A stretch of DNA of 64,000 bases from a virus. This document shows positions 49,081 to 57,124 of this stretch, in pieces. The DNA lies in the IMG/VR virus record IMGVR_UViG_3300031669_000012, positions 21,239-85,238 of that record; one strand, given 5' to 3'. The position numbers were made by a program, and so were the translations under genes. How positions within the stretch are numbered: position 1 is the stretch's first letter; every line of letters begins with the position of its first letter. The notes under the pieces were generated by a model. That model saw nothing but the letters and a program-made list of their open reading frames with translations. It made no database searches and was not told the DNA's origin.

Positions 49081-49197
49081 TATTGTGATTTTTGCTTGTT
49101 CTCAGGGGTGCTATAAACTTACGGCATTATAGCCTTGCCATGCTAGGAAAAGTTAACGCTAATCAACTCAATTAGTAAAAAGGTATAAAAACACAAC
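49081..49197 (-). other. Non-coding segment with overlapping inverted repeats
   Basis: This is the only substantial gap inside the replication operon apart from the leader upstream of 63538. On the minus strand it contains a seven-base inverted repeat (49110-49116 with 49127-49133). It also contains an alternative, partly exclusive pairing of GGCA with TGCC (49136-49139 with 49123-49126) and a further short CTAAT/ATTAG pair near 49160-49176. No open frame of more than a few codons and no tRNA-like T-arm is present. It is probably a promoter, leader RNA or attenuator for the 106-aa gene. Confidence 0.4.
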
Positions 49198-49557
49198 CTA
49201 GTTTAAAATCTCTAAAGGAAGCACGCCATTTGACTCAATTTCCTTTTTCGATTGCATTAAAATACCATCTCTATGTAAATCGGCTTCAAAAGAAGCAATT
49301 AAACCATACCATTCAGGTATATTTGATAATTTAACTTTATCATATTTTTGTAAATATCTTATTGGCAAAAATATATGATCATCGACAATAACATTTACTA
49401 CATATAAACTTGTTATTACTGAAATGAGTTTTACAGGAGAATGCTGTATTCCTAATGTATAATCAAATTGCATAGGAAGCCTACTAACTGAAATCTTATT
49501 TCGCAATGTTAGTCCGTATCTATTAAGGATTTTCAGAAAATTCGAGTCTATTATCAT
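49198..49557 (-). CDS. Protein of unknown function
   Basis: A 119-aa beta-like protein with no recognised domain. The N-terminus is SNFLKILNRYGLTLRNKIS; a hydrophobic strand lies at ISVITSLYVVNVIV and a basic-aromatic helix at PIRYLQKYDKV. It overlaps the 3' end of the membrane-anchored gene by 35 bases, so the two are coupled in translation and could interact. It ends just before the non-coding segment. Confidence 0.45.
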   Translation of the reverse strand: MIIDSNFLKILNRYGLTLRNKISVSRLPMQFDYTLGIQHSPVKLISVITSLYVVNVIVDDHIFLPIRYLQKYDKVKLSNIPEWYGLIASFEADLHRDGILMQSKKEIESNGVLPLEILN

Positions 49558-49984
49558 AAGACAAATTCTTATATTTCATTTTAAAAAATGTTGTAAATAC
49601 ATATGCATCTGCATAATAAACTTCATTATTATATGTAAATCGTATTATATTTGCACGTTTTAAATTTGTAGTATTACCTTCTCTCATAATATATATGTGT
49701 TGCAGTAGTGCTATATTTACTATATCCAGATTAGGATTTAGCATTAGCAATGTAGGATTAGTATAAACAAATACAATATCTCCTTCAATTAAAGGAGAAT
49801 CAGATGTAAGTTCTTCTAGCAACATTGGATTAGCTATATATCCTTGCATTACTTGAACCTTTAAATAATGATTGTTTAAGTAAAATCCATGTTTACTTTT
49901 CAAATGCATTTTTACAATCATTACAATTGAGACAAAACAAATTGATAATGCAAGTATCAAATCGGATACAGTATGACTTATCAT
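49523..49984 (-). CDS. Membrane-anchored protein of unknown function
   Basis: A 153-aa protein with one hydrophobic helix at residues ~7-26 (ILALSICFVSIVMIV) followed by a basic stretch, placing the remaining ~120 residues on the inside by the positive-inside rule. The soluble part is beta-like with a GDIVFVYTNPTLL segment that looks faintly like a small beta-barrel (an SH3-type 'GDIV' turn). It sits between DNA ligase and a small soluble protein in the replication operon; tethering of replication to the membrane is one possibility, without direct evidence. Confidence 0.45.
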   Translation of the reverse strand: MISHTVSDLILALSICFVSIVMIVKMHLKSKHGFYLNNHYLKVQVMQGYIANPMLLEELTSDSPLIEGDIVFVYTNPTLLMLNPNLDIVNIALLQHIYIMREGNTTNLKRANIIRFTYNNEVYYADAYVFTTFFKMKYKNLSYDNRLEFSENP

Positions 49985-49985
49985 T

Positions 49986-51350
49986 TTATTTAATATCTAA
50001 TTCAACATTGGCATGGAATGGAATATCATTGATAGTTCGTTCATAAAACTTAACTACAACTTTCTTACCAATCCAATTGTCTTTAAATTTTAATATCTGC
50101 CTTCTACTTTCAAATGTTGTAGAAATATTACATTCAAATGTTTCATTGTTAGTATCATTTTTTAATAACATCATTCCTTGATCAGGATTTTCTCTCATAG
50201 GAACAACATCTAATACTATAAATCTTAATCTTATTGCTCTTTTTAATTTGAGCATATTATTTCTTCTACCTCCAAACATATATGGACTATTTAAATTACG
50301 AAGTATTCCACCTTCAAATCCACCATCTAGAGATTCATTTGTAAAATTTATAAATTCTTCATCACCATATAATATTTCAGTATCAAGTTTGAAAATAAAA
50401 CCTTCCTTATTAGTGATCACATTTGTATTCCTATTAGCAATCACAGATTTATTTTTATCTGAATCGAGAATTGGAATATTTAAATCAAATAATACATTAG
50501 TTCTTTCTTGTTGAATTAGCATTTCATCTGAAATATCAAATATTACGAATATCAAAGATGAATTGTTTGAATTACCTATATTTTTAGCAGCACCAGCAAT
50601 AGTTGCAACATTTAGACCTGGAAAATATATCTCCCCATCATAAACAAGATCAGGATTTAATCTTCCATTTTCAAATAATCTAATTAAACTTCTTGAAATA
50701 TGAGGAACATTGTAAACTATTCCTTCTCTACTTATTAAATCAACTCTTGACACAGGTGTATAAAATAAATCCATAGTAGGATTCTTACTTTCTGCAGGAT
50801 AATAATGAACAGTGCACCTAACACCATTTAATTTATGTTGAGCACCTGCAGGATAAGGCATTACATTTATTTTGAAAGGTTTAGCTTTCATCGGTTTAAG
50901 AACCTCATTCCTATCTGCAAGTAGTTCACCAATTCTCTCCTTTAGAAACTTATCTCGAATTTTATTAAATGCTTCAATATGAATTGGATTTATAATATTT
51001 GTAGGTGTATCTTTTATTATAAATGTAGTCGGAAGAAACATAAAAGGTTTTCCAAATGCTGGAGAAGCAATTATATCAAGGTTGCCGGTAGGAAAGAAGG
51101 ATTGAATTGTGTCAAAATCGTTATCATTTAACACAACAGCTCTATAACCTTCATTAATCTTATCTTCATAAAACTTATCACTCTTTCCAACAGAATCTTT
51201 AGCATCGCGAGTTATAAATTTAACTGGTTTCTTATCAAGTTTACCACTTGTTCTAGTTATCACGTCATTTTCAATCTCAACTTTCCAATAATAAACGTCA
51301 TTATTGTAATTACGTTTATATAATGTTGGAAAGATTACATTAGCCTCCAT
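49986..51350 (-). CDS. ATP-dependent DNA ligase
   Basis: A 454-aa enzyme that seals nicks through an enzyme-AMP intermediate. The catalytic Lys is at residue 173 in KLNGVR (motif I). YDGEIYFPG is motif III, EGFIFKL and EGGILRNL are motif IV-like elements, and MLKLKR is motif V. The C-terminal ~90 residues form the OB-fold. The first ~75 residues (NYNNDVYYWKVEIEND onward) look like the WGR-like N-terminal module seen in other phage ligases. The gene overlaps the upstream 159-aa gene by 11 bases. It seals Okazaki fragments in phage replication together with the encoded polymerase and primase. Confidence 0.92.
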   Translation of the reverse strand: MEANVIFPTLYKRNYNNDVYYWKVEIENDVITRTSGKLDKKPVKFITRDAKDSVGKSDKFYEDKINEGYRAVVLNDNDFDTIQSFFPTGNLDIIASPAFGKPFMFLPTTFIIKDTPTNIINPIHIEAFNKIRDKFLKERIGELLADRNEVLKPMKAKPFKINVMPYPAGAQHKLNGVRCTVHYYPAESKNPTMDLFYTPVSRVDLISREGIVYNVPHISRSLIRLFENGRLNPDLVYDGEIYFPGLNVATIAGAAKNIGNSNNSSLIFVIFDISDEMLIQQERTNVLFDLNIPILDSDKNKSVIANRNTNVITNKEGFIFKLDTEILYGDEEFINFTNESLDGGFEGGILRNLNSPYMFGGRRNNMLKLKRAIRLRFIVLDVVPMRENPDQGMMLLKNDTNNETFECNISTTFESRRQILKFKDNWIGKKVVVKFYERTINDIPFHANVELDIK

Positions 51351-51819
51351 TACTTGTATCTAGTTGATCGTAGATATCTCTACGTTGTTTGTAAATAATG
51401 ATATAAGGAGGATTCCCAATAAGATTCATAACACAATTCCAACTTTCTTTAGCTGTATCGTGTCCGAGAGGATTATCAAATACATGAAAAGTTCTATTTT
51501 CACGAGCATCGATTGAACTTTGAACTACTCCAAAACATTTGAAATAGCCATGTTTTTTAGGAAGAAGTATTTTTAATTTATCTTCTTCTAAATTAGGAAT
51601 TCCAAAAGTAACAATGTCATTTGGATCAATTCCATAAATATGTTTAAATTCAAGAATTGCGTCTGAATCAAGTCCTAGACCATCTCTATTAAACATTTTA
51701 GTAGCAAGCAATCGAGATCTGAATTTATTATAAACTCCTTTCTCTATTCCTACTAACATTAGTTTAAAGCCCTGAATGTTAGGATTCAATTTAAACTTGG
51801 TCAAACAATCTATTTGCAT
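51340..51819 (-). CDS. Protein of unknown function
   Basis: A 159-aa protein lying between primase and ligase. It has a helix-rich N-terminus with FRSRLLATKMFNRDGLGL, a middle with IDPNDIVTFGIPNLEEDK, and a C-terminal YIIIYKQRRDIYDQLD segment. No cysteine cluster or Walker motif is seen, and no family is recognised. Because it overlaps ligase by 11 bases and follows primase by two, it probably supports replication. A nuclease role is not supported by any visible acidic cluster. Confidence 0.45.
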   Translation of the reverse strand: MQIDCLTKFKLNPNIQGFKLMLVGIEKGVYNKFRSRLLATKMFNRDGLGLDSDAILEFKHIYGIDPNDIVTFGIPNLEEDKLKILLPKKHGYFKCFGVVQSSIDARENRTFHVFDNPLGHDTAKESWNCVMNLIGNPPYIIIYKQRRDIYDQLDTSNGG

Positions 51820-51821
51820 TA

Positions 51822-52934
51822 TTAAAGCGTGTTTAGTAAAATTAATACTATTTTCTCAGTTACTTCTACTCCATATCTTTCAATATAATCTGAAACATTT
51901 TTAGGAGTGAATATCTCATCTTTTACAGATTCTAAATCTGGATGAAACATATTAACAACAGTCTTCCAATATAACGGAACGAATCCATATCGACTATAAT
52001 AATATCCTGAAGCAGCTTCTCCAGCAGAATCAGAATCAAACATTGTATAAATAACATCGTATCTTGCTTTTAGAATATCTATTTCTGCTTTAGATAAAAG
52101 TGCAGATTCAGAACTAATTCTACTAGTAGATATATCAGTTTTATTAGATTTAAGTATTATCTTTTTTAAGCAAAGTTCATCCTTTTTAGCCTTCTGAAGT
52201 ATTAAAACTCTATTAGGTTTTAATTTAGAAACATCTTCTATCCCCAATGGATAGTTAGTTCTAAATCTGGGATGCTTTCTATCTTTTTTATTCCGTAAAG
52301 GAAAATATAATTTATATCTAGGTATACCACCTACAGAATCAAGTTTTATAACATAACATGGATCTTTAACTCTATAAACATATTCTTCTATAACTACTTC
52401 TGAATTATACATTGTCACATATTGTGCAGGAGGAAAATCGATTTCAACTTCTTCCTTTGTAAATCCAAATTTAGAAAAATATCGCATATCTTCTTTATTC
52501 ACTTCTCTGAATGATGGTTCAATTCTACTTATATCAGATGGCTTCTTTTCATGAGTCTCAAAAACTTTTATGCTAGTAGAAGCCCCTTTTTCAGTCATTG
52601 CTTTTATGATAGTCTTACATATGGTTACAAAGTGATCTGGATTATTAGAATTTAATCCAAGCATGTATCCTACTATATAAAAACAATCTCCCGAATAAGT
52701 TGAATTAGCAAAATCATGCATCCTTAATCTAGGAATCTTATATGAATTAGAATATTTAAAACCAAGAGATGGATCGTTATCATTTCTTAAAGGATTCTGT
52801 ATCTTCTTACTTGAATTGCTAATGCAATCTTCAATAGATTCTGCAGAAATTTGAAGAAATTTAGCAAATATCTCAACTTGATCTAACTCATTTAAAATAT
52901 AATCTTTAAGTCCTCTAGAAGTTTTAAATTTCAT
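51822..52934 (-). CDS. DnaG-like DNA primase with degenerate TOPRIM
   Basis: A 370-aa protein. The N-terminal ~90 residues have the primase pattern 'NPLRNDNDPSLGF' and then RLRMHDFANSTYSGDCF, but no CHC2 zinc finger. The TOPRIM domain follows at ~240-310, with RVLILQKAKKDELCL and the acidic TMFDSDSAGEAASG (Asp300, Asp302). The usual TOPRIM Glu after the first strand is replaced here by Gln/Lys (247-248). This domain arrangement is standard for crAss-like primases. It synthesises RNA primers for the phage polymerase. The gene starts right after a strong hairpin terminator, with only a few bases of leader. Confidence 0.82.
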   Translation of the reverse strand: MKFKTSRGLKDYILNELDQVEIFAKFLQISAESIEDCISNSSKKIQNPLRNDNDPSLGFKYSNSYKIPRLRMHDFANSTYSGDCFYIVGYMLGLNSNNPDHFVTICKTIIKAMTEKGASTSIKVFETHEKKPSDISRIEPSFREVNKEDMRYFSKFGFTKEEVEIDFPPAQYVTMYNSEVVIEEYVYRVKDPCYVIKLDSVGGIPRYKLYFPLRNKKDRKHPRFRTNYPLGIEDVSKLKPNRVLILQKAKKDELCLKKIILKSNKTDISTSRISSESALLSKAEIDILKARYDVIYTMFDSDSAGEAASGYYYSRYGFVPLYWKTVVNMFHPDLESVKDEIFTPKNVSDYIERYGVEVTEKIVLILLNTL

Positions 52935-52937
52935 ACA

Positions 52938-52968
52938 TAAAAAAAGAGGATGAATTTCTTCATCCTCT
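52938..52968 (-). terminator. Intrinsic terminator immediately before the primase start
   Basis: A perfect 10-base stem (52945-52954 with 52959-52968) with the loop TTTC is followed on the minus strand by seven T residues. The primase ATG (52934) begins within a few bases of the T tract, so the primase is expressed only by read-through or by a control that overrides termination. Confidence 0.9.
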
Positions 52969-52994
52969 CATTCAAATTTACGTTAAAGGTTTAC

Positions 52995-53816
52995 TTATCC
53001 GTTGATCAATTTCTGTAGATCAGGAGACATTTCTGATTCATCTGAATCCAGATTTGCAGCAGCACCTCCATCTGCATTAGCAGACTTTGCCTTACCTTTT
53101 GATAAAACATAAGTTTCCTTACCTTCAAAATAAATTGTAGGCTTAGGATACTTTTCAGAAAATGGCTCAATAAAACCTCTACCAATATAAGTAGGTAAAC
53201 AAAGATAAGCCATATCAGGCATATGAGCAATTACCTTCAACCAAACATATACATGTTTAGTAGGAGTAGCCATAAATACAGGAAGCTGAGTTGAATTAGC
53301 ATTTCCTGCAACACCAATCACCTTACCTTTATTAAAAGCATCAGCGATAAATTCATAGAAAGCTTTGTATGATTCGAGTCTTTCTTGAATATCTGCCTTT
53401 TCTTTCAGTTCAGGAAGTTTACTCCAATCAATAGCTTTGTAATTAGGAGACTTCTTAAATCCATCCTCATAAATGTGACGGATTCTGTCAAAAGAACCTT
53501 GAATAACGCCTTCGATAGTCTTATCATCTACCAATTCACCATCTTTATTCTTCAAAGCCATTGGCTTTTCAACGTGTTGAAGATATCTTTCAGGAGCATC
53601 TTCTTCTACAAATACTTGTTTAAAAGTAAATTGCAGACTTGGAAGCATAAAACCAGCATATTCGTATGTCGAAGGAACTCCCTTATCATCAGCAATAGGC
53701 ATTTCGGTTTCAACAACCGTTACTGATTCAAGCATAGCCAAAGGAATGAAATTAGTTTTTTCTTCTGGAAGAAACAATTTCCTTTTTGCAACATCTTTTG
53801 TCGTGTTAATCTTCAT
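52995..53816 (-). CDS. Highly expressed replication-block protein, candidate ssDNA-binding protein
   Basis: The frame can open at 53867 with an implausibly hydrophobic leader. Met 53816 is preferred and gives a 273-aa soluble protein. Codon use is richer in C and G than that of neighbours, consistent with high expression. The N-terminal ~230 residues are mixed alpha/beta (with PLAMLESVTVVE and KHVYVWLKVIAHMP), then a Gly/Ala linker and an acidic tail (LDSDESEMSP). An acidic tail on an abundant replication protein is typical of single-stranded DNA-binding proteins, but the core family is not recognised. Strong terminators flank it on both sides, making it a separate transcription unit. Confidence 0.5.
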   Translation of the reverse strand: MKINTTKDVAKRKLFLPEEKTNFIPLAMLESVTVVETEMPIADDKGVPSTYEYAGFMLPSLQFTFKQVFVEEDAPERYLQHVEKPMALKNKDGELVDDKTIEGVIQGSFDRIRHIYEDGFKKSPNYKAIDWSKLPELKEKADIQERLESYKAFYEFIADAFNKGKVIGVAGNANSTQLPVFMATPTKHVYVWLKVIAHMPDMAYLCLPTYIGRGFIEPFSEKYPKPTIYFEGKETYVLSKGKAKSANADGGAAANLDSDESEMSPDLQKLING

Positions 53817-53845
53817 AGTGATAAATAATTTAATGAAAAAAAGTA

Positions 53846-53874
53846 AAAAAATAAGGTAGTTATTCAACTACCTT
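53846..53874 (-). terminator. Intrinsic terminator after the 210-aa gene
   Basis: A perfect stem, 53853-53861 with 53866-53874 (one more pair at 53852/53875), has a 4-base loop and is followed on the minus strand by a seven-T run and then more T. It ends the 210-aa gene's transcript and lies about 30 bases before the next start. Confidence 0.92.
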
Positions 53875-53895
53875 AATTGTAATATTTGAAGTTGA

Positions 53896-54528
53896 TTATG
53901 CTTCAGTTTCACCCATTTGCAAATCATCTGCTGGAACATTGTCTTCAGCATCTTCTGCTTCCTTACGATCACGAGCAGTATACTCAACCTTCTGAGGGTT
54001 GGTGAGAGCATAAATAACCTGAGCTTCTTCCATACCATCAAGCTGAACAGTTCCAGCTTCTTCAAGATCAAAAGCAACTTTATAAGCAGCACTGTAAGCC
54101 TTCTTACCACCGGTAGTAACACCAGTCTTCTTTGTATAAGAAGCGGTTTCTCTCGATACCAAAAGACCTTTTTCTTCAAGGGCTTCCATAGTAAGAGTTG
54201 CAGACATTGGATCACCTGTGAGAATACGACCATAAATACCTGCCCATGAGAAAGTAAGAGGAGATTGAGCAGAATCGGTATTTGAAGCAAGTTTAGCAAG
54301 TTTCTTGCCAAAACCCTTAGTAACAAAGAAGTGACCTTCAAGAGAAGCTTCTTCATCTTGCTCAATGAAAGTGATATTATCACCACTTGCAAGACCTAGA
54401 AGTTCAGCGGCCTTAGGAGAGATTTGAAATTTGTTTACGGTAGGAAGCAAGATGAGTTCAGCCTTATCTGAAGATTGTGGCTTAACATTGTGATCAGCAG
54501 CTTTTAGTCCGTTTAAATTGAATTCCAT
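53896..54528 (-). CDS. Highly expressed acidic-tailed protein of unknown function
   Basis: A 210-aa protein with clear high-expression codon use (GAA, GCT, AAG, ACC). Residues ~30-55 read NKFQISPKAAELLGLASGDNITF, like the entry strand of small AbrB/SpoVT-type DNA-binding barrels; that is only a resemblance. The C-terminal 40 residues are acidic (EAEDAEDNVP). A long open frame at 53868-54392 in another register on this strand lacks such codon use and is taken as a shadow. The protein sits between the RecT-like gene and the candidate SSB and ends with a strong terminator, so a role in coating DNA or organising replication is plausible. Confidence 0.55.
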   Translation of the reverse strand: MEFNLNGLKAADHNVKPQSSDKAELILLPTVNKFQISPKAAELLGLASGDNITFIEQDEEASLEGHFFVTKGFGKKLAKLASNTDSAQSPLTFSWAGIYGRILTGDPMSATLTMEALEEKGLLVSRETASYTKKTGVTTGGKKAYSAAYKVAFDLEEAGTVQLDGMEEAQVIYALTNPQKVEYTARDRKEAEDAEDNVPADDLQMGETEA

Positions 54529-54566
54529 TTTGTTTAGTTTTTTAAAAGTTTAAAAAGAAAAGTAAA

Positions 54567-55508
54567 TTATTTAACAGAATAATCATTTGTATTGAGATCT
54601 ATAATCTCACGTGCTTCATCTTCATTATAAATATTGTTTAATTTATCTGCTGCAATAATTCTTCCAGCTATCATTAAGGTTCTATTTCGTAGATGAGTTT
54701 CAGGATGATTATTCCAATTGTCCTTACCATCTACTTTTTCACCATCATCTGTAACACCTTTATATAATCTTGCGTTTATTGCTTGTCGCAAAGTATAAGT
54801 TATTTGAACCTCTTGTCCAGTATTACGTCTAGTTAATTTTACAGTAGTTCTTTTATCAAATAGTGTTCTTGTTATTGGAATATAACCTTCTGCAAGTTTC
54901 TTTTTAAGAAATTCAACATTTATATCATTAGAAATAAGTATTGATTTCTCTGGAAGAGTTTCAAATGTTTCTCCTGAACTAGCATTTTTATATTTGTATA
55001 TTGGAATAGCATCTTCAAGAATATTAACAACTACTCCCGCTTCAATTAAAACTTTATTAACTATATGAATTCCTGTATACACTACAATTTTATCACCTTT
55101 AGTCCATACATGGATATTCTGCATAGCAGCAGTATCATCTAATCCAAGAGTTCTTCCTCTTTTTATAGAGATATAAGCATTTCCATTTAAAGCTCTACCA
55201 TAGTTTAATGAAGAGATAGGTTGCAAACCTAATTCAAAACCTAATAGAATACAACTAACAATATCACTTGGATTAACAACTCTTTTACCATCAACTAAAT
55301 CTTCAAACTTAGATCTATAAGAACTATTCATTACAATTTCTACAAATTCTTTAGCAATTTCAATCTGAGTTTTAGCAAGTTCAAATTGTGCTTTAAATTT
55401 ATCAGTTTGAGTTTGCATCAATTGTAAAGAAGTTGTTTCCTTCTTTAATTCTAAAGATTCTATCGTATCTTCAGATTCATCTTTTGATCTTTCTTCGGAT
55501 TCTGCCAT
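54567..55508 (-). CDS. RecT-like single-strand annealing protein
   Basis: Start taken at ATG 55508; a TTG two codons upstream is also possible. The 313-aa protein has an acidic/Gln-rich coiled N-terminus (residues ~1-55). The core follows: IVSCILLGFELGLQPISSL, then YGRALNGNAYISIKRGRTLGL. This pattern (helix, 'LG..LG', then a strand with an NG turn) is the signature of phage RecT-type annealing proteins. The C-terminal third is basic (TRRNTGQEVQITY and RNRTLMIAGRIIA). It would anneal complementary single strands during phage recombination and repair; no partner exonuclease is identified nearby. Confidence 0.65.
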   Translation of the reverse strand: MAESEERSKDESEDTIESLELKKETTSLQLMQTQTDKFKAQFELAKTQIEIAKEFVEIVMNSSYRSKFEDLVDGKRVVNPSDIVSCILLGFELGLQPISSLNYGRALNGNAYISIKRGRTLGLDDTAAMQNIHVWTKGDKIVVYTGIHIVNKVLIEAGVVVNILEDAIPIYKYKNASSGETFETLPEKSILISNDINVEFLKKKLAEGYIPITRTLFDKRTTVKLTRRNTGQEVQITYTLRQAINARLYKGVTDDGEKVDGKDNWNNHPETHLRNRTLMIAGRIIAADKLNNIYNEDEAREIIDLNTNDYSVK

Positions 55509-55589
55509 ACACAAATGTAATAAAAATTTGATTCCTCATATATAATGTTGAATTTTTTTGGTCAAAAATCTTTTATCTCAATTTCAAAA

Positions 55590-57086
55590 TTATTCAGTTT
55601 GGCAATCGAATTGAAAATAGAGAATTTTGAACTCTTCAACGGACTTACATTCTATTGGACTATTAACCAAAGTTTGTCTCCTTTTAAGTTTTTCTTTATC
55701 TCTACTAGATACAAGTGTTCCATCTGGTAGAATAAAATCATCAAAATACAAATTTATGATTGTAACTCTTTTATCAGGATTATCAAAGTTAATAGTCTTA
55801 CCTCTTGCTGATCTTTGAGTGTGTTTAGATGGAGATAAAGATCCAGCAGTAATAATTACAGTGCTGATTGATGGAGCATTAAAGCCTTCATCTAGTGCTT
55901 TGGCTGTGACAAGATAATCTATTTGAGTTTCAAGTAACTTTGGTATCATGTCTTTTAAAGCCTTTTTACCAAATAATTTGATTTCATCTTTAGATTTCAT
56001 CTTAATGAAATTCCCATCATATCCTTTAATTGGAATAGCTTTGATATAAGAATGATATACTAAAGATCTATCTAAAGACTCACCAATTTTATTAGCAAAG
56101 TCTGTAGAATCATTAAATATTAAAGTTTTACCTAAGTCTAATTTAGCCAATTCTATTACAGCTTTTAGTTTTTCGACATTATTGCTTAAAATAGCAGTTC
56201 TTAATGTTACCATATTTCTTAATACTTTTGCATCATGAAATATAGCATCAGGATTATACATATCATGTATTTCTCTTAATTTAGGATCAAAGAGATTTAA
56301 ATCAACATTCCATCCATGAATTCTTGCAATAGCATTTCTAATTGCAAAAGCTTTTATATCTTGTCCAAATATCTTTTTTCCAGATAAACAAGATAGTATC
56401 AAATCAAGATCACCTTCAAATACATTTTCAGTTCCATTTAGAAATCTTTGATAATCATGACTATATTTTTTCATAAGGTCAGTTATCTTACTTGAATATT
56501 GCATGTATAGCAATTTATCATTCTCATTAAGTTTCAAAGCAACATTATATTCTTTATATTTAGATATCCAATTCTTTAAAATTGCTTCGTCTTCACTTAT
56601 TTCATCTATTACTGGACAAAATTGATTCATCCTATTTTTATACTTTTCTTTATCTGGAAGAGTTCCAGTAAGCCCAAGTTTAAATATGGTCTGAATATTG
56701 TTTACCTTTTCATAGTATGTATCAGCCATATATTTATGAATTTCATCAAAAACACTTATATAAAAAGGTATACTGTCTATCAATTCGTAAGTTATAGAAT
56801 CTATAGTTCTAACAAATATATTATCCGCATCTGGAAAATAGTCTTCTATTTCTTTTTCCCATTGTGATTTAACAATTTGTCCCGGAACTACGATTAACAT
56901 AGATTTTATAGGAGCAACTTCATAATTCTTACTACCTCTTATTGTTTTTAAAAGAAGTATTGTTTCATAAGTTTTTCCAAATCTAGGAGGATGCTTAAAT
57001 GTTCCAATTCCTTTACATTCTTTGAACTTATTTATTGCAACAAGCATTCTCGATGTTTTTAAAGCATCTTCATTCGTTAGTTTCAT
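55590..57086 (-). CDS. SF2 (SNF2-like) DNA helicase/translocase
   Basis: A 498-aa motor with the motifs in order: PPRFGKT (motif I, residues 33-39), MLIVVPGQIV (Ia), FDEIH (Walker B, residues 113-117), LGLTGTLPD (III), KTLIFNDSTD (IV), AKALDEGFNAPSIS (V) and TQRSARGK (VI, with the arginine finger). The Gly-Lys-Thr and DEIH box indicate an active ATPase. SF2/SNF2 helicases of this kind are part of the core crAss-like replication set; the protein may remodel the fork or clear DNA-bound proteins. The start is 38 bases after the polymerase stop, with no strong terminator between. Confidence 0.88.
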   Translation of the reverse strand: MKLTNEDALKTSRMLVAINKFKECKGIGTFKHPPRFGKTYETILLLKTIRGSKNYEVAPIKSMLIVVPGQIVKSQWEKEIEDYFPDADNIFVRTIDSITYELIDSIPFYISVFDEIHKYMADTYYEKVNNIQTIFKLGLTGTLPDKEKYKNRMNQFCPVIDEISEDEAILKNWISKYKEYNVALKLNENDKLLYMQYSSKITDLMKKYSHDYQRFLNGTENVFEGDLDLILSCLSGKKIFGQDIKAFAIRNAIARIHGWNVDLNLFDPKLREIHDMYNPDAIFHDAKVLRNMVTLRTAILSNNVEKLKAVIELAKLDLGKTLIFNDSTDFANKIGESLDRSLVYHSYIKAIPIKGYDGNFIKMKSKDEIKLFGKKALKDMIPKLLETQIDYLVTAKALDEGFNAPSISTVIITAGSLSPSKHTQRSARGKTINFDNPDKRVTIINLYFDDFILPDGTLVSSRDKEKLKRRQTLVNSPIECKSVEEFKILYFQFDCQTE

Positions 57087-57124
57087 TTTAAATAAAATTA
57101 AATCCTTCTTTCCTACAGGGAACT

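Noticed and set aside
49081-49197. Possible tRNA or small RNA gene
   Set aside because: No T-loop, anticodon arm or CCA-like end can be folded; kept only as a structured non-coding segment.
53868-54392. A 174-residue open frame overlapping the 210-aa gene in another register
   Set aside because: It is Leu/Arg/Ser rich with no domain-like order, while the overlapping frame has strong high-expression codon use and a good start; treated as a shadow.
55512-55519. TACATTTG (minus strand) matching the Bacteroides -7 box before the RecT-like gene
   Set aside because: It lies only three bases from the ATG, leaving no leader, and has no -33 TTG; a leaderless transcript cannot be excluded but is unsupported.
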